From: Atkinsonella hypoxylon
Lineage: Eukaryota; Ascomycota; Sordariomycetes; Hypocreales; Clavicipitaceae
Assembly (NCBI GenBank): GCA_000729835.1
Contig: JFHB01000036.1
Span: 62,001-126,000 of the forward strand
Direction: 5' to 3'
DNA length: 64,000 bases
The notes under the pieces are model-generated. The model had not been told where the DNA came from and ran no database searches. It worked only from the letters and a program-made list of their open reading frames with translations. Shown one piece after another: positions 21,656 to 33,165 of this stretch (positions are counted from its first letter, which is position 1; each line of letters begins with the position of its first letter). The position numbers and the translations under genes are program-made.

Positions 21656-23780
21656 TGGTCTGTTGAGAGCCCGCTGCAGACGTGGCTTTCTCGCATCAAA
21701 GGACCTTGGCCGCATCAAAGGACCTTGGCGATATGGAGCTGGGAACGTGTTGCGGTGTGCTCTGGGTGAGAGGCAAGAACCCCGAGCACCTTGAGGGATT
21801 CTGCGCATTGCGAACCAAAATAGGGACGTCAACTATTGGAATTACAGTTTGATGCACTTGGGAATAGCGTCTTGGATGTCGCGTGGGCTAATAAGGGAAG
21901 GGGAGGGGGAGGGGGGGGGGGGCAATGGATCTATCATCAACACTGCGGAGTACATGGAATGCCCCCTTGATACTCCGCGTGCAGTTCTTGATTGCATGCG
22001 GAGGACAATGTTGGGATTGCGCGCACCGCAGACTAAGACAATCAGCTGTACCATGTAATACTCTGTAGTCTCAGCCGTAGAGATTCCTGTCCATAACCGG
22101 CCCTAGAATATTCGAATGCATCAGCGGCTGCTGCTGCCCCGTGGATCCAAATCCAATCCAAGCCAGAAACAGTGCTGCCTTCTCAGGCAGGAGGTGGCTT
22201 TGCCCGCGGCAGCGGCCACGGCGGAGGAGTCACCGCCTAGCTCAGCCCTACTGCGGAATCCCTGTCGAGCTGCGCACCAGGACTCGGTGCTGTCGTGAAT
22301 GTCTGTTGTCTGGTCGCATCCGCCATTTGACGACGGTTGGGTTGGATATCGAGGATGCGGGGGAATGTTGGCCATTTGAATCAAGCATGAAAGCACACAA
22401 ACATGATCAAATCCCTTTGTCGTTTACAGAAGACGCAGTCTGCACATTGTTGCGCAGCCTGTCGCGACCCAAGCCGGACCTAAGCGGTGTTAGCAGCGAT
22501 GACGCCTTAAAAGTCAAACGTCCGCACACAGCGCGTGCATTGCACTCGACTTTGTCATGGTCCCGCTGAGAATGTGCCCGAAGGAGTGCAGTTTAACTAG
22601 TTATTATTAATACCAATTGACGAGTACCTAGGTACAGTCGTGAAACGGGTGCGTGCCTGACTGGCCATAGCGTGACGCCCTGTGCAGCGAAATGGAGAGC
22701 AAAGGGCTTGCTTGACTGCTTAGTAAGTAATACCTGATACCTGGGTAGGCGGACACAGGAGGGAGAACCATGTACCTGGTAATGTTCAGCAGCCGCACGC
22801 AAGCCAGTGAGTGCATCGTTGAGTCAGAGTGAATCATTCAGTCGAGCCATCATCACGTCATCCTTCACTACGCTTCTTTTTAGCCTGCGTCACTAGCCTA
22901 ACTGCTGCCCAGCGGAGAGCCGAGCGTTAATTTCCACCGTAGACAGGCACAGGCCGTCGGACCGTTCAAACGCTACGAGTTGGAAAAGTCTAATCGTCAA
23001 CAGTCAAAACCTACGACTGCGAGAACGCCGAGCCGGAGACAAGAGGGGGGAGGGGGAGCCCGGTGTTAGGCCTGGTATGCAATAGCGCGAGGGTACCTGT
23101 CCTTGCAGTGGCTGCCTCCGCGAAATCGCGTGTACTGTTTCCGGACTTGAGAACCCCCCAAACCTCCGGGCGCCCTAGTTTGTCAGCAGACTCGGATTTA
23201 GTAATTATGGTCTCATACCTGGGCCCTGAAGCAGCACGCACGCCCTGTACCCGATACGCCCACACCCCCTGGAACGCCGGGGCGCCGTCGCGCTGGCTCG
23301 GGTCCGTATGCAAAGTCCGCTTGCAGGCGTGCGTTTTGCGTGCATGCAGTGTCGTCGTCCTTCCCAGTCTCGGGGTGCGGATACTTCGCAGGCTCCAGCT
23401 CGGAGTTTGATAAGTATCATGCTTGCCCACCCCCTTCTGTCCAGCCGAAAATCCAGCAAAACTGAATCGATTCGAAGATTCTTCCCGCGTACAAACGATA
23501 TAACAACCTGTTATAACTACATGCAACTGACCGTGCTCTTACACTCACACATACTTCGTACAAGCACAAGCACAAGCACCAGACTGGACGACATCATCTT
23601 GCTCCGTCGCTTCCATCACCGCCTTCAGTAGCCGCACGCACCTGTTTCGATTACCCCCTGCACGCTGCAAATCCAGAGACACGAGAGAGAGGCAGAAACA
23701 AAGAAAGCAAGAAATAAAGAAATAAAGAATAAAATACCTATTTACCCAGTTTCTTGAAAAAGGAACCCCAGCCCATCAAA

Positions 23781-24521
23781 ATGCCTACATCAGCAGATAT
23801 CCAGCGCCAACCTCACACCTCATCTCTACACTCTCAAATCCGATCTGCCTCCAAGAAGACCATGTCCATCACACAGACCTACTACCTGGCTCACAAGGCC
23901 CGGGCCAAGCTCTCTCGCGAGGCTGCCCAAGCCGACCACAATCTGCGACTCCTCGTCGGTCACGCCAACCTGCTTGACTCGTTGATGCTCGAGCTTGCCA
24001 ATGCCGAGCGAGAGCAGGAGAAATGGTTCAACCAGTCCGTTCGCGGGGCCAGCAGGAAGACTGCTGATCGCCACGTCCAGTGGGCGGACAAGATTGTCGA
24101 GCAGTCGGAGCAGGAATACGACTCGGACTCAGCTGATTCTGACCTCGACTCCGACTTGGACGAAGACGATGTGGACATGACCACCACCACGTCGGCCCGC
24201 GCACCAACCTCTACCACTCCCGTCATCTCGGTCAGCCAGGTCGAAGAGGAGGAGGACATGTTGACAGAGGATGATCTCGAAGAAGACTATGCACAGCTTG
24301 GGCTTGTGCGGACATGCTCACATTCCAGCTCACCACCCGAGCTTATCGACCACGACTCGGAATCTTCCGACGACGAGTCCATGCCTCCCTCTCCTGCAGA
24401 TGCCTCGTTGGAATACAACCACAAGGAAGCAAAGGACCAAACAGAAGAGCTCTTCCAAGACAAGTTCTACGACTCACAACAAGCACCCCGGGGTCTGGCA
24501 TCCGCCATCTCGGTATACTAA
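23781..24521 (+). CDS. Conserved-looking protein of unknown function with acidic tracts
   Basis: Single exon, 246 aa from the ATG at 23781, which sits in a good context (CAAAATGCC). Residues about 28-95 form a helical, probably conserved region: TYYLAHKARAKLSREAAQ, then LRLLVGHANLLDSLMLELA and AEREQEKWF. From residue 110 on it is dominated by Asp/Glu/Ser runs (YDSDSADSDLDSDLDEDD, EEEEDMLTEDDLEEDYAQ), followed by a C-terminal QDKFYDSQQAPRG. I recall similar fungal proteins only as hypothetical; a distant link to yeast Ecm13 is a guess. The composition suggests a nuclear or regulatory protein, but no function is shown. About 5 kb of gene-free DNA upstream is unusual in this window. Confidence 0.75.
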   Translation: MPTSADIQRQPHTSSLHSQIRSASKKTMSITQTYYLAHKARAKLSREAAQADHNLRLLVGHANLLDSLMLELANAEREQEKWFNQSVRGASRKTADRHVQWADKIVEQSEQEYDSDSADSDLDSDLDEDDVDMTTTTSARAPTSTTPVISVSQVEEEEDMLTEDDLEEDYAQLGLVRTCSHSSSPPELIDHDSESSDDESMPPSPADASLEYNHKEAKDQTEELFQDKFYDSQQAPRGLASAISVY

Positions 24522-25966
24522 GAACCCGGATGAACATCCGCGTCCGTCCTTCAAATTCAGCTTCCAAGCGACATTGAATTTCTTACAGCGATGGCATAGC
24601 AACGGCGTTAATTTTTTATCCTTCCATTTCATGATACCAGATTTGTCATATAGGGCACATAAAAAGGGCGGACATTTTGGCTTTGGCTTTGGCTTTGTTT
24701 CATAATCATTACCACTCAGGGTACACAGAGCATGGAGAATAATCTACGAGGGTTTCGGGAATCATTTGCATCATACTACCACTCCCACGGCATTGGCTAA
24801 GCGTCTAGTACATTCAAGTAGCATGGCCTACGGGCCCAAATCGGACACTGGTTCAAGATGATCTGCTCCAAGCGTGCCATTTGCATACACTGTGATGCAT
24901 GTCAAATTCGTGTCTTTTTTTTTTTTTTGGCTCTTATTTCTCTCAATTTACTTTCTCGCCTTCTCCATCTGCCTCCACTAGGATGTCAACGGCCCACGGC
25001 AGCGCAACAGATGCAGGTTGTCTTAGTAAAGTGACGGGGCGCCATGTCCACCCCGACATGAATCATGGCCGACCGCCTTTGTCCAGCAAGGGCACAAAGA
25101 ATGGTCACAAAGAAGCTCCTGCAGGGGACTTTTTAGCTGAGACCTGGTCATCGCCTCGTCACTGGCTACGAGGTCTCAATTAAAGCGTCCGCCTGTGAGC
25201 CCCCCCTTTGCTTCTCGGGACTGGTTGCCGTGACCCCTGGACGAAGAGGGGGCAGCAGGTGAGATAAATGACCGATCGCTATTCGCAGCTCTGAGTGCTG
25301 GACCGGCCCTTCCTCTTTTTTTTTTTTTTTTTTTGGCAGTGTACCCGCGTGAGGGGGTCGCATACCGAGTCTCATTCATCAGCTTTCTACGGTGTAACGA
25401 GGGCTTGGCGGGCGCCTGGCGTGCCAGCCATGTCAGCTCCATCTGCGTTTGGTTCGTCGTGGTGGAAAGACGTTTGAAACGACGGGGCGTCAACAGACTT
25501 TGTGTGATGAGCTGAAACATAGCTTCGCGCAATGGATTGCATGCGCGTTTTGTGCATTCGGGGGGTTTTCCCTATAGTTAACAGGTTTTGGGTTTTAGCT
25601 TGTGCGTGAATGAGCAGACGGGTGAGTTGGGTTGGTTTGGTGATCGACTTGATGCGGACATGGATGGACAATTAGAGTGCCGAAGGGGGGGGGGGGGTTC
25701 AAAGTTGTCTTTGCAAAAGTAAATGATCTACACGATTGATGCCTGGTCCTGGGTAACGTAGTACCTGGCATGAGTGTAGACTCGACTTTCACTCCTTCCA
25801 GCTGCCGCCACGACGAATCAAGGGTAACGTTGAAATACTAGGAACATGCTCTAACATGTTTAAATGCAGGCGCTGTACACACCTAGGTACGTAATGCTTT
25901 GAGCGATGCTCGATTGTCATGGCATTATGCACACGCGGATCAAAGAAAAAAGAGGAGAAACGTGGG

Positions 25967-26007
<41 letters not shown>

Positions 26008-27228
26008 TGCCGGTCCGGCACCGAATACAGTTGGTGAGTCATTAACTAGGTAGCTAACGGCAGATCCTGGAAAAGTCACGCTTGTCTTGGCTTGCATTGA
26101 GCTCGGTCTCAACGCTTAGATGGACGGCAGTTAGGACCTATCATCACTTCGCTAGCTTCGCTGTTCTCACGCTCCCCACTTCGTCCCGGACGTGGTGGCT
26201 CCCGCGCCCAAGCCGACGATGGGATCTCGGAGATCGATATAGTGCACGCCCCTCCCCTTTTCGTTGTGGCCCTGGTCCGCCGACGGAGCCCGGGGTCGTG
26301 AAGTCATCATGTTGCGGCGGGGATCGGGGACTGGTAAGCCGCTTTCGGAGAGCTAATTCCTTGATCTTGGCAGTGATGGATTGGTGATGTTGTTGGTGGC
26401 ACGTTGGCTTGGGTTTTTCTGGGTGTTTTTGTCGGGGGGGCGAGGGGACGGGCTGCTTCTTTTTACTTGGTTAGACACAGCATGTCTGAGGCAATGATGA
26501 CAACGAGCTGGGGGATCGTCATGGTGATACATGACAGATAACGATTTTTGATCTGGTGTAACTTAGCCATCTTCTGTGCTGTGCGTCTGCCACTAGATGC
26601 ACTTGGCTGAGTGTCAAGTCGGGTATCAATGCTGTAGTGACACACACTCCTGGGTGGCACGAGTGACGGTGCTGGAGGATTCGCCTTCTATGAGCTTATG
26701 GCGCATGGATCTGATTGTTGATTGTGGTAGCACATGATGCTAATGTCAGTCGCTGTGGGTTGCGGCTACAGGGGACTCCAGCTGCCTCTATGCAAAAACC
26801 CAACATCTTTGCCGAGGGCCACCCTAAGTAACTTATAATTAGCAGCAACAGTATACAGAATAGCAGCCACAGAATCAATTAGTAACGACAGCATCAATTA
26901 GTAGTGATAGAATCACTTTGTTATATCACTTGCACCCATCTATGTATGTCACAAGGCTCTTATGTAATTCACGGCACGTCTCATAGGTGTCTCATAAGGC
27001 CAGGATATCAACACGACGGGTTTTGGAACAGATCATTGATGTAACTGCAGCCGCCCGTCCTGGCCCCCCATCAAACACGTGCGGCGTCACAGCTCGGTGA
27101 AATTTCATTCCGCAAGTTCCCCACCGCTCGCTTAGCTAATATGTGAACTCGTCGAACCAGAGTGAAGGGGAGAAACAACGTCTCGACGGACTTTTCGACA
27201 AGCTGCACCGTCCACACTTCGACTCGAA
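24522..27228. other. Intergenic interval, 2.7 kb
   Basis: No gene seen. It holds T/A tracts at about 24916-24928, 25316-25334 and a 39-nt A run at 25967-26005, a G run near 25686-25697, and the promoter of the IBA57 gene on the right. Short frames here lack ATG context or similarity. Confidence 0.5.
25967..26005. repeat. 39-nt poly(A) tract
   Basis: Uninterrupted A run, the longest homopolymer in the window. It could be a retroposon tail relic or slippage; no target-site duplication was identified. Confidence 0.8.
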
Positions 27229-28389
27229 ATGCGAGGTTTCGCTAACCGCACGTTCCGATGGTCACCACCATCACTCGTTTGCCCGGAGTGCTTTCGTGCG
27301 CAACAACGCCGCCGGTTCGCAAACTCCGCGCCACCAAAGCCCCCTTCCGCCGGTCTTGCGGCCTTGCCCTCGCGACAACTCCTCTCTGTGTCTGGTCCCG
27401 AGGCTGCCAAATTTCTCCAGGGTATCGTCACGGCGAACGTGGTCGGGCCCAATGGCCTGCCGCGGACTGATGCTTTCTACTCGGGATTCTTGAACGCCAC
27501 AGGCCGGGTGATGCACGACATCTTCATTTACCCTTTTCAGAGCGGTTCAGGGCTGCCCATACAAGAGGATGGGTACTTGATCGAGGCAGATGCGAGCCAG
27601 ATGCCTCGGTTTGCCAAACATATTGCACGGTACAAGCTGCGCGCCAAAGTGACGGTGCAAAACATATCTCACGATGTGGCTTCCGTGTGGCAAGCATGGG
27701 ACGAATCATCCCCGCCCAAGCTAGATAACGGATCGAATCAATCGCGAATGGTCCTCAGAGATCCCAGAGCACCGGGTATGGGTTATCGAATCGTTCAATT
27801 GAGCTCCAAGACCCCGGAAGTGGACCTCGACACCGCCAGCGAAGATGCCTACACGATCCGTCGATACCTGCACGGCGTGCCCGAAGGCCAAGACGAGATC
27901 CTACGCGAACAGGCACTCCCGCTCGAGAGCAACATGGACATTATGAACGGCATAGACTTCCACAAGGGCTGCTACGTAGGGCAAGAACTGACCATCCGCA
28001 CGAAACATCGCGGAGTGGTACGCAAGCGCATCCTCCCATGCATGATCTACGACAAAGACAAGGCGCCGCCCCAAAAGCTCTTATATGATCCCGAGTGTGT
28101 CAGTCCCGAGAAATTGACGGCTGATATGATCCCCGCGGAAACCGGTATCGGCCGATTCGGCAAGAAGGGCCGCAGCGCGGGAAAGTGGTTGAAGGGAGTG
28201 GGAAACATTGGCTTGGGGCTTTGCCGGCTGGAGATCATGACGGATGTGGTTCTGCCGGGCGAGCAGGCGGCTGCCACGTATAAGCCGGAGAATGAATTCG
28301 TGCTGGAATGGGGAAGCGAGGAGAATAGGAGTGACGTTAAGGTGAAGGCCTTCGTGCCGGATTGGATAAGGGAGGGATTAGGTGCGTAG
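27229..28389 (+). CDS. CAF17: Mitochondrial Fe-S assembly factor IBA57 / CAF17-like
   Basis: Intronless, 386 aa. The first about 40 residues are rich in Arg, Ser and Ala with no acidic residues (MRGFANRTFRWSPPSLV...), consistent with a mitochondrial targeting sequence. The body follows the GcvT/YgfZ fold: LLSVSGPEAAKFLQGIVTAN near the N-terminus, and the signature KGCYVGQELTIRTKHRG about residues 244-260. IBA57 works with Isa1/Isa2 in maturing [4Fe-4S] proteins such as aconitase and radical-SAM enzymes. The start at 27229 is the first ATG after a stop-rich leader. Confidence 0.93.
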   Translation: MRGFANRTFRWSPPSLVCPECFRAQQRRRFANSAPPKPPSAGLAALPSRQLLSVSGPEAAKFLQGIVTANVVGPNGLPRTDAFYSGFLNATGRVMHDIFIYPFQSGSGLPIQEDGYLIEADASQMPRFAKHIARYKLRAKVTVQNISHDVASVWQAWDESSPPKLDNGSNQSRMVLRDPRAPGMGYRIVQLSSKTPEVDLDTASEDAYTIRRYLHGVPEGQDEILREQALPLESNMDIMNGIDFHKGCYVGQELTIRTKHRGVVRKRILPCMIYDKDKAPPQKLLYDPECVSPEKLTADMIPAETGIGRFGKKGRSAGKWLKGVGNIGLGLCRLEIMTDVVLPGEQAAATYKPENEFVLEWGSEENRSDVKVKAFVPDWIREGLGA

Positions 28390-28982
28390 CCTTGCGATGC
28401 GGCGCGCTGAGGCGAGCACTTGATACTGTACATCTGTAAGATAGACTTGTACAATTTAAGCAGTCTTCAGGCGGTGGTACTGTGGCACTTCCGACGGAGT
28501 CTAGCGCACTGAAAACAGCATTCCCAAAATGATGAATGAGAGAAGAGTCTCCGTCGCCGTGTCCTCTAGAAGGCAGACGGCGGCCTCGGTGCGACAGAGA
28601 AGACGCTGCCTTGAGCTGATGTGAGCATCAAAGAGTCTACTTTTCTCAGATTGTGTTCAAGTCGGCACCGCTTCATTTCAGAATGCCTGGCTAGCCTGTT
28701 GATGGCACTGCTCCCACTGCAATAGTGATGACTCGCGCGACGACCCTTATGTATTATGCACCTCGGCCAGCCCCACATATCCCGTGTCCGAGGCGCCCCA
28801 GCCAAGTCAACTTCCATTATTAGTAATTTGGGCCAGACTGACCAATAAATAACCATCCAGGTCCGTTGTCAGCCTTGCAAGAACCCCCCCCCCCTCCCCC
28901 AGTCTTTTCGCCATCGTCACCTTCCTTGCATCGGCAAGCTTCGTCGCCCCACTGGTGTCAGGGTCCCCCGGGGCCGTTCAGA
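28390..28982. other. Intergenic, promoter of the DUF2235 gene
   Basis: 593 bases. A C-rich run (about 28885-28902) lies just before the start of the next gene. The frame is open upstream of 28983 only from a TTG, so it is treated as leader. Confidence 0.5.
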
Positions 28983-29819
28983 ATGGCGGCCAGCTATCAC
29001 GGCACTGCGCAACGGCAAAAGAAGCGCCTGATAGTATGCTGTGACGGAACGTGGATGAACAGCGACTACGGGTTCGTCAGATCGGGCTTGTTTGGCAAAA
29101 AGGGCACATTGCAGATTCCTTCCAACGTCACACGGATATCGCGCTGCTTCAAGCGCCGCTGCTGCGACAGCACCCTGCAAATCATCTCATACGAGTCGGG
29201 AGTCGGCAGCGGCAGCAGCTCGCTCGATAGCATCACCGGGGGTGCCTTTGGGGTCGGACTGACGGAGGTACGTTTTTCATTCACCCCGCTATGAGGAGTC
29301 TCGTTTCCGTGGCAAGGACACAACGCTGACGAGCCACAATCTGACTAGCGAGTTCGTGAGGTCTACGCCTATCTGTGCGCCAACTACACGGACCGTGATG
29401 AGATCATCCTCATTGGCTTCTCGCGCGGTGCCTTTACGGCCAGGTCTGTGGCGGGCATGATTGGTAACCTGGGGCTGCTGACGAGGGAAGGCATTGAGCA
29501 TTTCTACCCCATCTTCAAGGATATGCAGAACTGGGAGAATTACGCTTACAATGATCCCTTTCCCAACGTCCCTTTTCGAGACAAACCGAAGGGTCCCGCC
29601 GCTGATGTTGAATATCGATCACGGCTGGAGAAAATGGGATTGACACGGGTCTATCAAAGTACAAACCAACTCATTACAGTAAAGGCCATCGGGGTTTGGG
29701 ACACGGTGGGATCACTTGGCATCCCCAAGATACCCTGGCTGGAGAAGCTCGGAGTTCGGCCTTCAAATGACGAATAAGTCTATCCTCCTTTTTTTCGACG
29801 TTTCATCGTTCCGCCTGCG

Positions 29820-29851
<32 letters not shown>

Positions 29852-30863
29852 ACCTTCTGTGAACATTCAAGTGGCATGACACGGCCTTGTCAGATCGTAT
29901 AGAACATGCTTTCCAAGCTCTCGCCCTAGACGAGACGCGAGCACCGTTCAGTCCTGCCGTTTGGGAACGACCTAGTCGAGATAGGCTCAACACCGACTTA
30001 CGTCAAGTCTGGTTTCCTGGTAATCATGGAAACTGTGGCGGAGGCTGGGAAGACCAGGGGATCGCAAATTGCTCCTTAGCCTGTAAGTTGCGTCATGAAA
30101 ATCGCAAGCTGTCCAGTGCCACAATCATTGATTGGTACCAGGGATGATGGACCAGCTGACGAGCGTCGGCGTCGAGTTCGACTTACCCTCGTTGAAACGC
30201 ATCGTCGAGAAAACGGATGACTTTTACGAGTCGGGCTTTTACGAGCTGGGGGAAGAACAGGGCGGAAAGAAGGACAGACGCAAGATCCGCCGATGGGCGG
30301 TCGATCCCATATATGAAAGCAACAAGCCGTTCCGGCCCTGGGGACTCGGAGCAATCCAGAAAGTAGGCGGACTTCTTTATGCGGTTTCCGGCGAGACAAC
30401 CCGCACACCAGGCATGTACAAACAAGTCGATCCGAAAACCGCCCTGTGCAAAGAGGAGTTCCTGCAGGATACAAACGAGCGTGTCCACAGCTCCGTCCGC
30501 ATAAGACTAGCGTGCCAAGGTCTCGGACTGAACGATGAGACGGTCTGGACGTGTGCCGCACTATCAGATTGGAGACTGAAACGAGCAATCTACAAAGTGG
30601 ATGATGAAACAAGGTATGATGGCCAGAGGCTCTATGACCGGTACCGCGAGAGACCATCCCGCGACGGCTGGATCTGGAAGTATGTCGGGGTGGAGCGCAA
30701 TGCGCCGAACCAGACAGTCATGATGGAGGAGCCGCTGGGCCCGTATGAGCGGTATCTACTATACTTGACGGGCGGGAAGCCGGACGTGTATGAATTTGCC
30801 GAGAGGAGGGCGAATAGAAGTAAGAGGCGGCATCGTTCTGAGCGGGCGAGGAGATCGTTGTAG
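28983..30863 (+). CDS. DUF2235 (Tle1-like alpha/beta hydrolase) protein; one splice donor abnormal
   Basis: Exons 28983-29267, 29349-29774, 29872-30082 and 30142-30863 give 547 aa when joined. Start motif KKRLIVCCDGTWMNS, then GFSRGAFTAR with the GxSxG nucleophile serine, GVWDTVGSLGIP, DTALSDRIEHAFQALALDE and VWFPGNHGNCGGGWEDQG are all typical of fungal DUF2235 proteins, whose domain is shared with bacterial Tle1 phospholipases. Introns 1 and 3 have GT-AG ends. Intron 2 has a clear acceptor (CTGAC branch, TTCAAG), but at the expected donor the sequence reads GAA-TAAGTC: no GT, and an in-frame TAA. Either a G was lost (GAA|GTAAGT expected) or the weak phase-0 donor GTTCGG at 29754 is used, dropping seven residues. 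The role in fungi is poorly known; lipase or hydrolase activity is inferred. Confidence 0.8.
29820..29847. repeat. 28-nt poly(T) tract inside intron 2 of the DUF2235 gene
   Basis: Uninterrupted T run just before a CTGAC branch site and the TTCAAG acceptor. It may serve as an exaggerated polypyrimidine tract. Confidence 0.8.
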
Positions 30864-31361
30864 CATGGCCGTCTATACATGCTAGACGACAAAAGTCGCA
30901 CATATACTGAGGGATATACCACTAAGCGTTTTACAATATATATTTTTAATGATGTTCAAGAAATACGTTAGTTATACATGATAAATTTCGCACTACAATA
31001 TGCATGCGATGCATTGACCGTAGTCGACCGGCGAGTCCCGTTGGGGTTGAAAGTGGGTCACGTGGAGCCCGTGTTGCCTGGAAATTCCAACCTCGACCAT
31101 ACACGACTTGGAAAACCGAGCTTTATCAACACGGGCAGCGCACTAGTGTCAGCTTGTCTTTTTCTATTTCGAAAGCGCACCGAATACAGATCACTGTTCA
31201 TTTAGGCTGGGGGAGTTCTTCATGAGCACAGCAGGCATATGCTCACCAGTGAACTTTGCAGAAATTCACCGCCAAGCTCGAATTAGCGCGTACTTGACCA
31301 AAGCCGCAACTCCGAGTCTCGCACCTCCGAAGTTCCCGACGGCTCCCAATTCCGCACAATC
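30864..31361. other. Intergenic, promoter of the DnaJ gene
   Basis: 498 bases, AT-rich at the left end (probable 3' UTR of the DUF2235 gene). No gene seen. Confidence 0.5.
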
Positions 31362-32189
31362 ATGAGTGAGGAAAACAGAGATCTCGTGCGGTTTGCGCGA
31401 GAATACGCCGACAACGATGTCGATCTCTACGAACTCCTCGGCGTAGACGCCCTCACGCCCAAGGAAGATATCCATCGCGCTTGGAGGAAGCGCTCGCTCA
31501 AGTACCATCCTGACAAGGCAGGCAGCAACTTTGACGCTGAAAAATGGGAGCTGTTTGAGCGTGCGCGAGACGTTCTGTCCGAGCCGAGCGCGCGCGCCGT
31601 GTACGAGCAGGCCAGCAGGGCGAAGTTGCTGCGGAGACAGGAGCGCCAGGCGATGGACAAGGAGCGGCAAACATTCGCTGATGAGCTTGAGGCGCGCGAG
31701 AAGGCGGCGAGAAGAGTGCGGGACGAGAAGGCGGAGAGTGACCGGGTGATGCTGGAGCGGGAGAGGGAGAGGCTAGCGGAGCAGCAGCGCATGAGAGATG
31801 AAGAGAACAGGCGGCAGGCTGAGGCTGCTCAGGAGATGGAGGACCTTGCGGAAGCGCGGCGAAGGGTTAAGGAGAAGAAGGACGAGAAGGCGAGGCGGAA
31901 GCAGGCCAAGGAGAGCATGAAGGCGACGTTGGGCTCGACTTGGAAATCGACTGGGCCGGCAAATGGCGCCATCAAAGTCCCTGGAGATTATGTCGCTGAT
32001 GTTGGGTCCAACAAGCAGTACTGGGAGCTGGTTTGCGACAAGCTACGTGCTGTCCAAGCCGTCAGGAACCTGCAGAAGGAGGAGATGTCTGCAGATGATA
32101 TTCGGGAAGCAGAACGTGGTGTTCACGAGGCTCGACAAAGGATTTACGAGGCAGAAATGAAGTTTCAACGCGAAATGCCAACCGTCTAA
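31362..32189 (+). CDS. J-domain protein, Cwf23/DNAJC17-like splicing-associated
   Basis: Intronless, 275 aa. J domain at about residues 20-85: DLYELLGVDALTPKEDIHRA, then RKRSLKYHPDKAG with the diagnostic HPD, and FERARDVLSEPSARAVYE. A long charged, Arg/Glu/Lys-rich coiled coil follows (about 90-195), and the C-terminal quarter has a conserved-looking part (YWELVCDKLRAVQAVRNLQK). J domain plus charged helix and no Cys-rich or client-binding domain is the layout of Cwc23/Cwf23 and DNAJC17, which act with the spliceosome. DNAJC17 carries an RRM; I do not see one here, so the Cwf23 assignment is moderate. Confidence 0.8.
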   Translation: MSEENRDLVRFAREYADNDVDLYELLGVDALTPKEDIHRAWRKRSLKYHPDKAGSNFDAEKWELFERARDVLSEPSARAVYEQASRAKLLRRQERQAMDKERQTFADELEAREKAARRVRDEKAESDRVMLERERERLAEQQRMRDEENRRQAEAAQEMEDLAEARRRVKEKKDEKARRKQAKESMKATLGSTWKSTGPANGAIKVPGDYVADVGSNKQYWELVCDKLRAVQAVRNLQKEEMSADDIREAERGVHEARQRIYEAEMKFQREMPTV

Positions 32190-32302
32190 GTCTGCTCTTT
32201 CTTTCTGTTTCGAAAGAAGACACAGTTTTCCCGCGAAACGGCATTGCTCTCTTCTCCTCCTCCTTCGCAGTCGCCGGGGGCATCAGCACTTGTCGACCCT
32301 AC

Positions 32303-33165
32303 CTATTCTTTTAACCTGAGAATGCGAATAGCGTTGTAGCCCATGATGTCTTTCGCTTCAGCAGAGCCTTCGCCCACAGCCTTAGCCACAGCGTCGGCGT
32401 TCAAGCTTACACTCTCCCACTGACCCTGTTCGTCGCTCGTAATAGGCGGGAAGAACGGATGGTCAGTACCAAACATGAGTCTATCCAAGCCACTAGCGCC
32501 TATGGCAGCCTTCAAGCCCACCTCGGAATATATGATAGCATCGAGATAGATCTGTTGGTTCAAGACATCCCATACTGTTCGGCGGTCGTTGCCAACCTTT
32601 GCCTTCACGGACTAACTGTCCATCGTGGAGAATACAGCTCTCGATTCTCCCTGCTAAGAAAGGCAGGGTACCACCACTGTGTGCCAATAGCATACGAAGA
32701 TGGCGGACTTTGTCAAAGACTCCAGCGAGATACATGCGGGCCACGGCGATAGTTGTCTCCATGGGGACGCCAAGGGCGAGCGCGAGGACGTGGCCGTATT
32801 CGCTGGCACACGAGGTCCCCGGACGTCATTGAGAAGGCCGTAGTGAGGATGCAAGAAGATGGTCAGGTTAGCGGCAGCAATCGTTTCGAAAATAGGGAGC
32901 AGATTAGGGTCATTGAGGCCCTTTCCCAGCCCTGAAGTGCTCAGAATGACACCCTGACAATACTTGAGCCCTTGGAGGTGCGATATGGATGCTTGCCGTG
33001 TCTCGAGGGGCGCCGTCAATAGCAGCGTGCCGAAGAAGAAGAGACGGCCGTGATATTTGCGGCACATGCTCGAAAACTCATCGTTGACAGACTCGGCCAG
33101 CTTTCCAGCTTGTGCAGAATCGACAAAGTCCAGCCAGGCGTCGACATAGATGTGCCGCCGTCGAT
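32303..33165 (-). pseudogene. Amidohydrolase (ACMSD-like decarboxylase family), truncated and frameshifted
   Basis: The minus strand encodes, in three successive frames, the C-terminal two thirds of an amidohydrolase-2 enzyme: WLDFVDSAQAGKLAESVNDE, KYHGRLFFFGTL, TIFLHPHYGL, then after a shift near 32808-32814 EYGHVLALALGVPMETTIAV and MLLAHSGGTLPFLAGRIESC, then after a one-base insertion near 32596-32600 VWDVLNQQIYLDAIIYSEVG and DRLMFGTDHPFFPP. Neither shift is flanked by usable splice sites. The N-terminal HxH metal site is missing; in its place upstream lies sedolisin-like sequence. Relatives act on 2-amino-3-carboxymuconate semialdehyde or aromatic acids. Non-functional as it stands. Confidence 0.8.

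Larger units (their letters stand above)
18769..23780. other. 5-kb interval without a recognisable gene
   Basis: Between DBP8 and the unknown gene at 23781. It contains an inverted repeat pair (20955-21091 and 21300-21420), copy 2 of a dispersed repeat (about 21501-21655), homopolymers (G tract near 19893-19909, T tract 21059-21081) and the palindrome TACCTAGGTA at 22625. Many open frames of 60-170 codons exist, but none has an ATG context, splice pattern or similarity that I can support. The rightmost part is pyrimidine/CA-rich and is probably the 5' UTR and promoter of the next gene. Confidence 0.5.

Noticed and set aside
27000..32200. Possible secondary-metabolite or defence cluster around the DUF2235 gene
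   Set aside because: Neighbours are housekeeping (IBA57, J-domain protein); no transporter, regulator or synthase sits with it.
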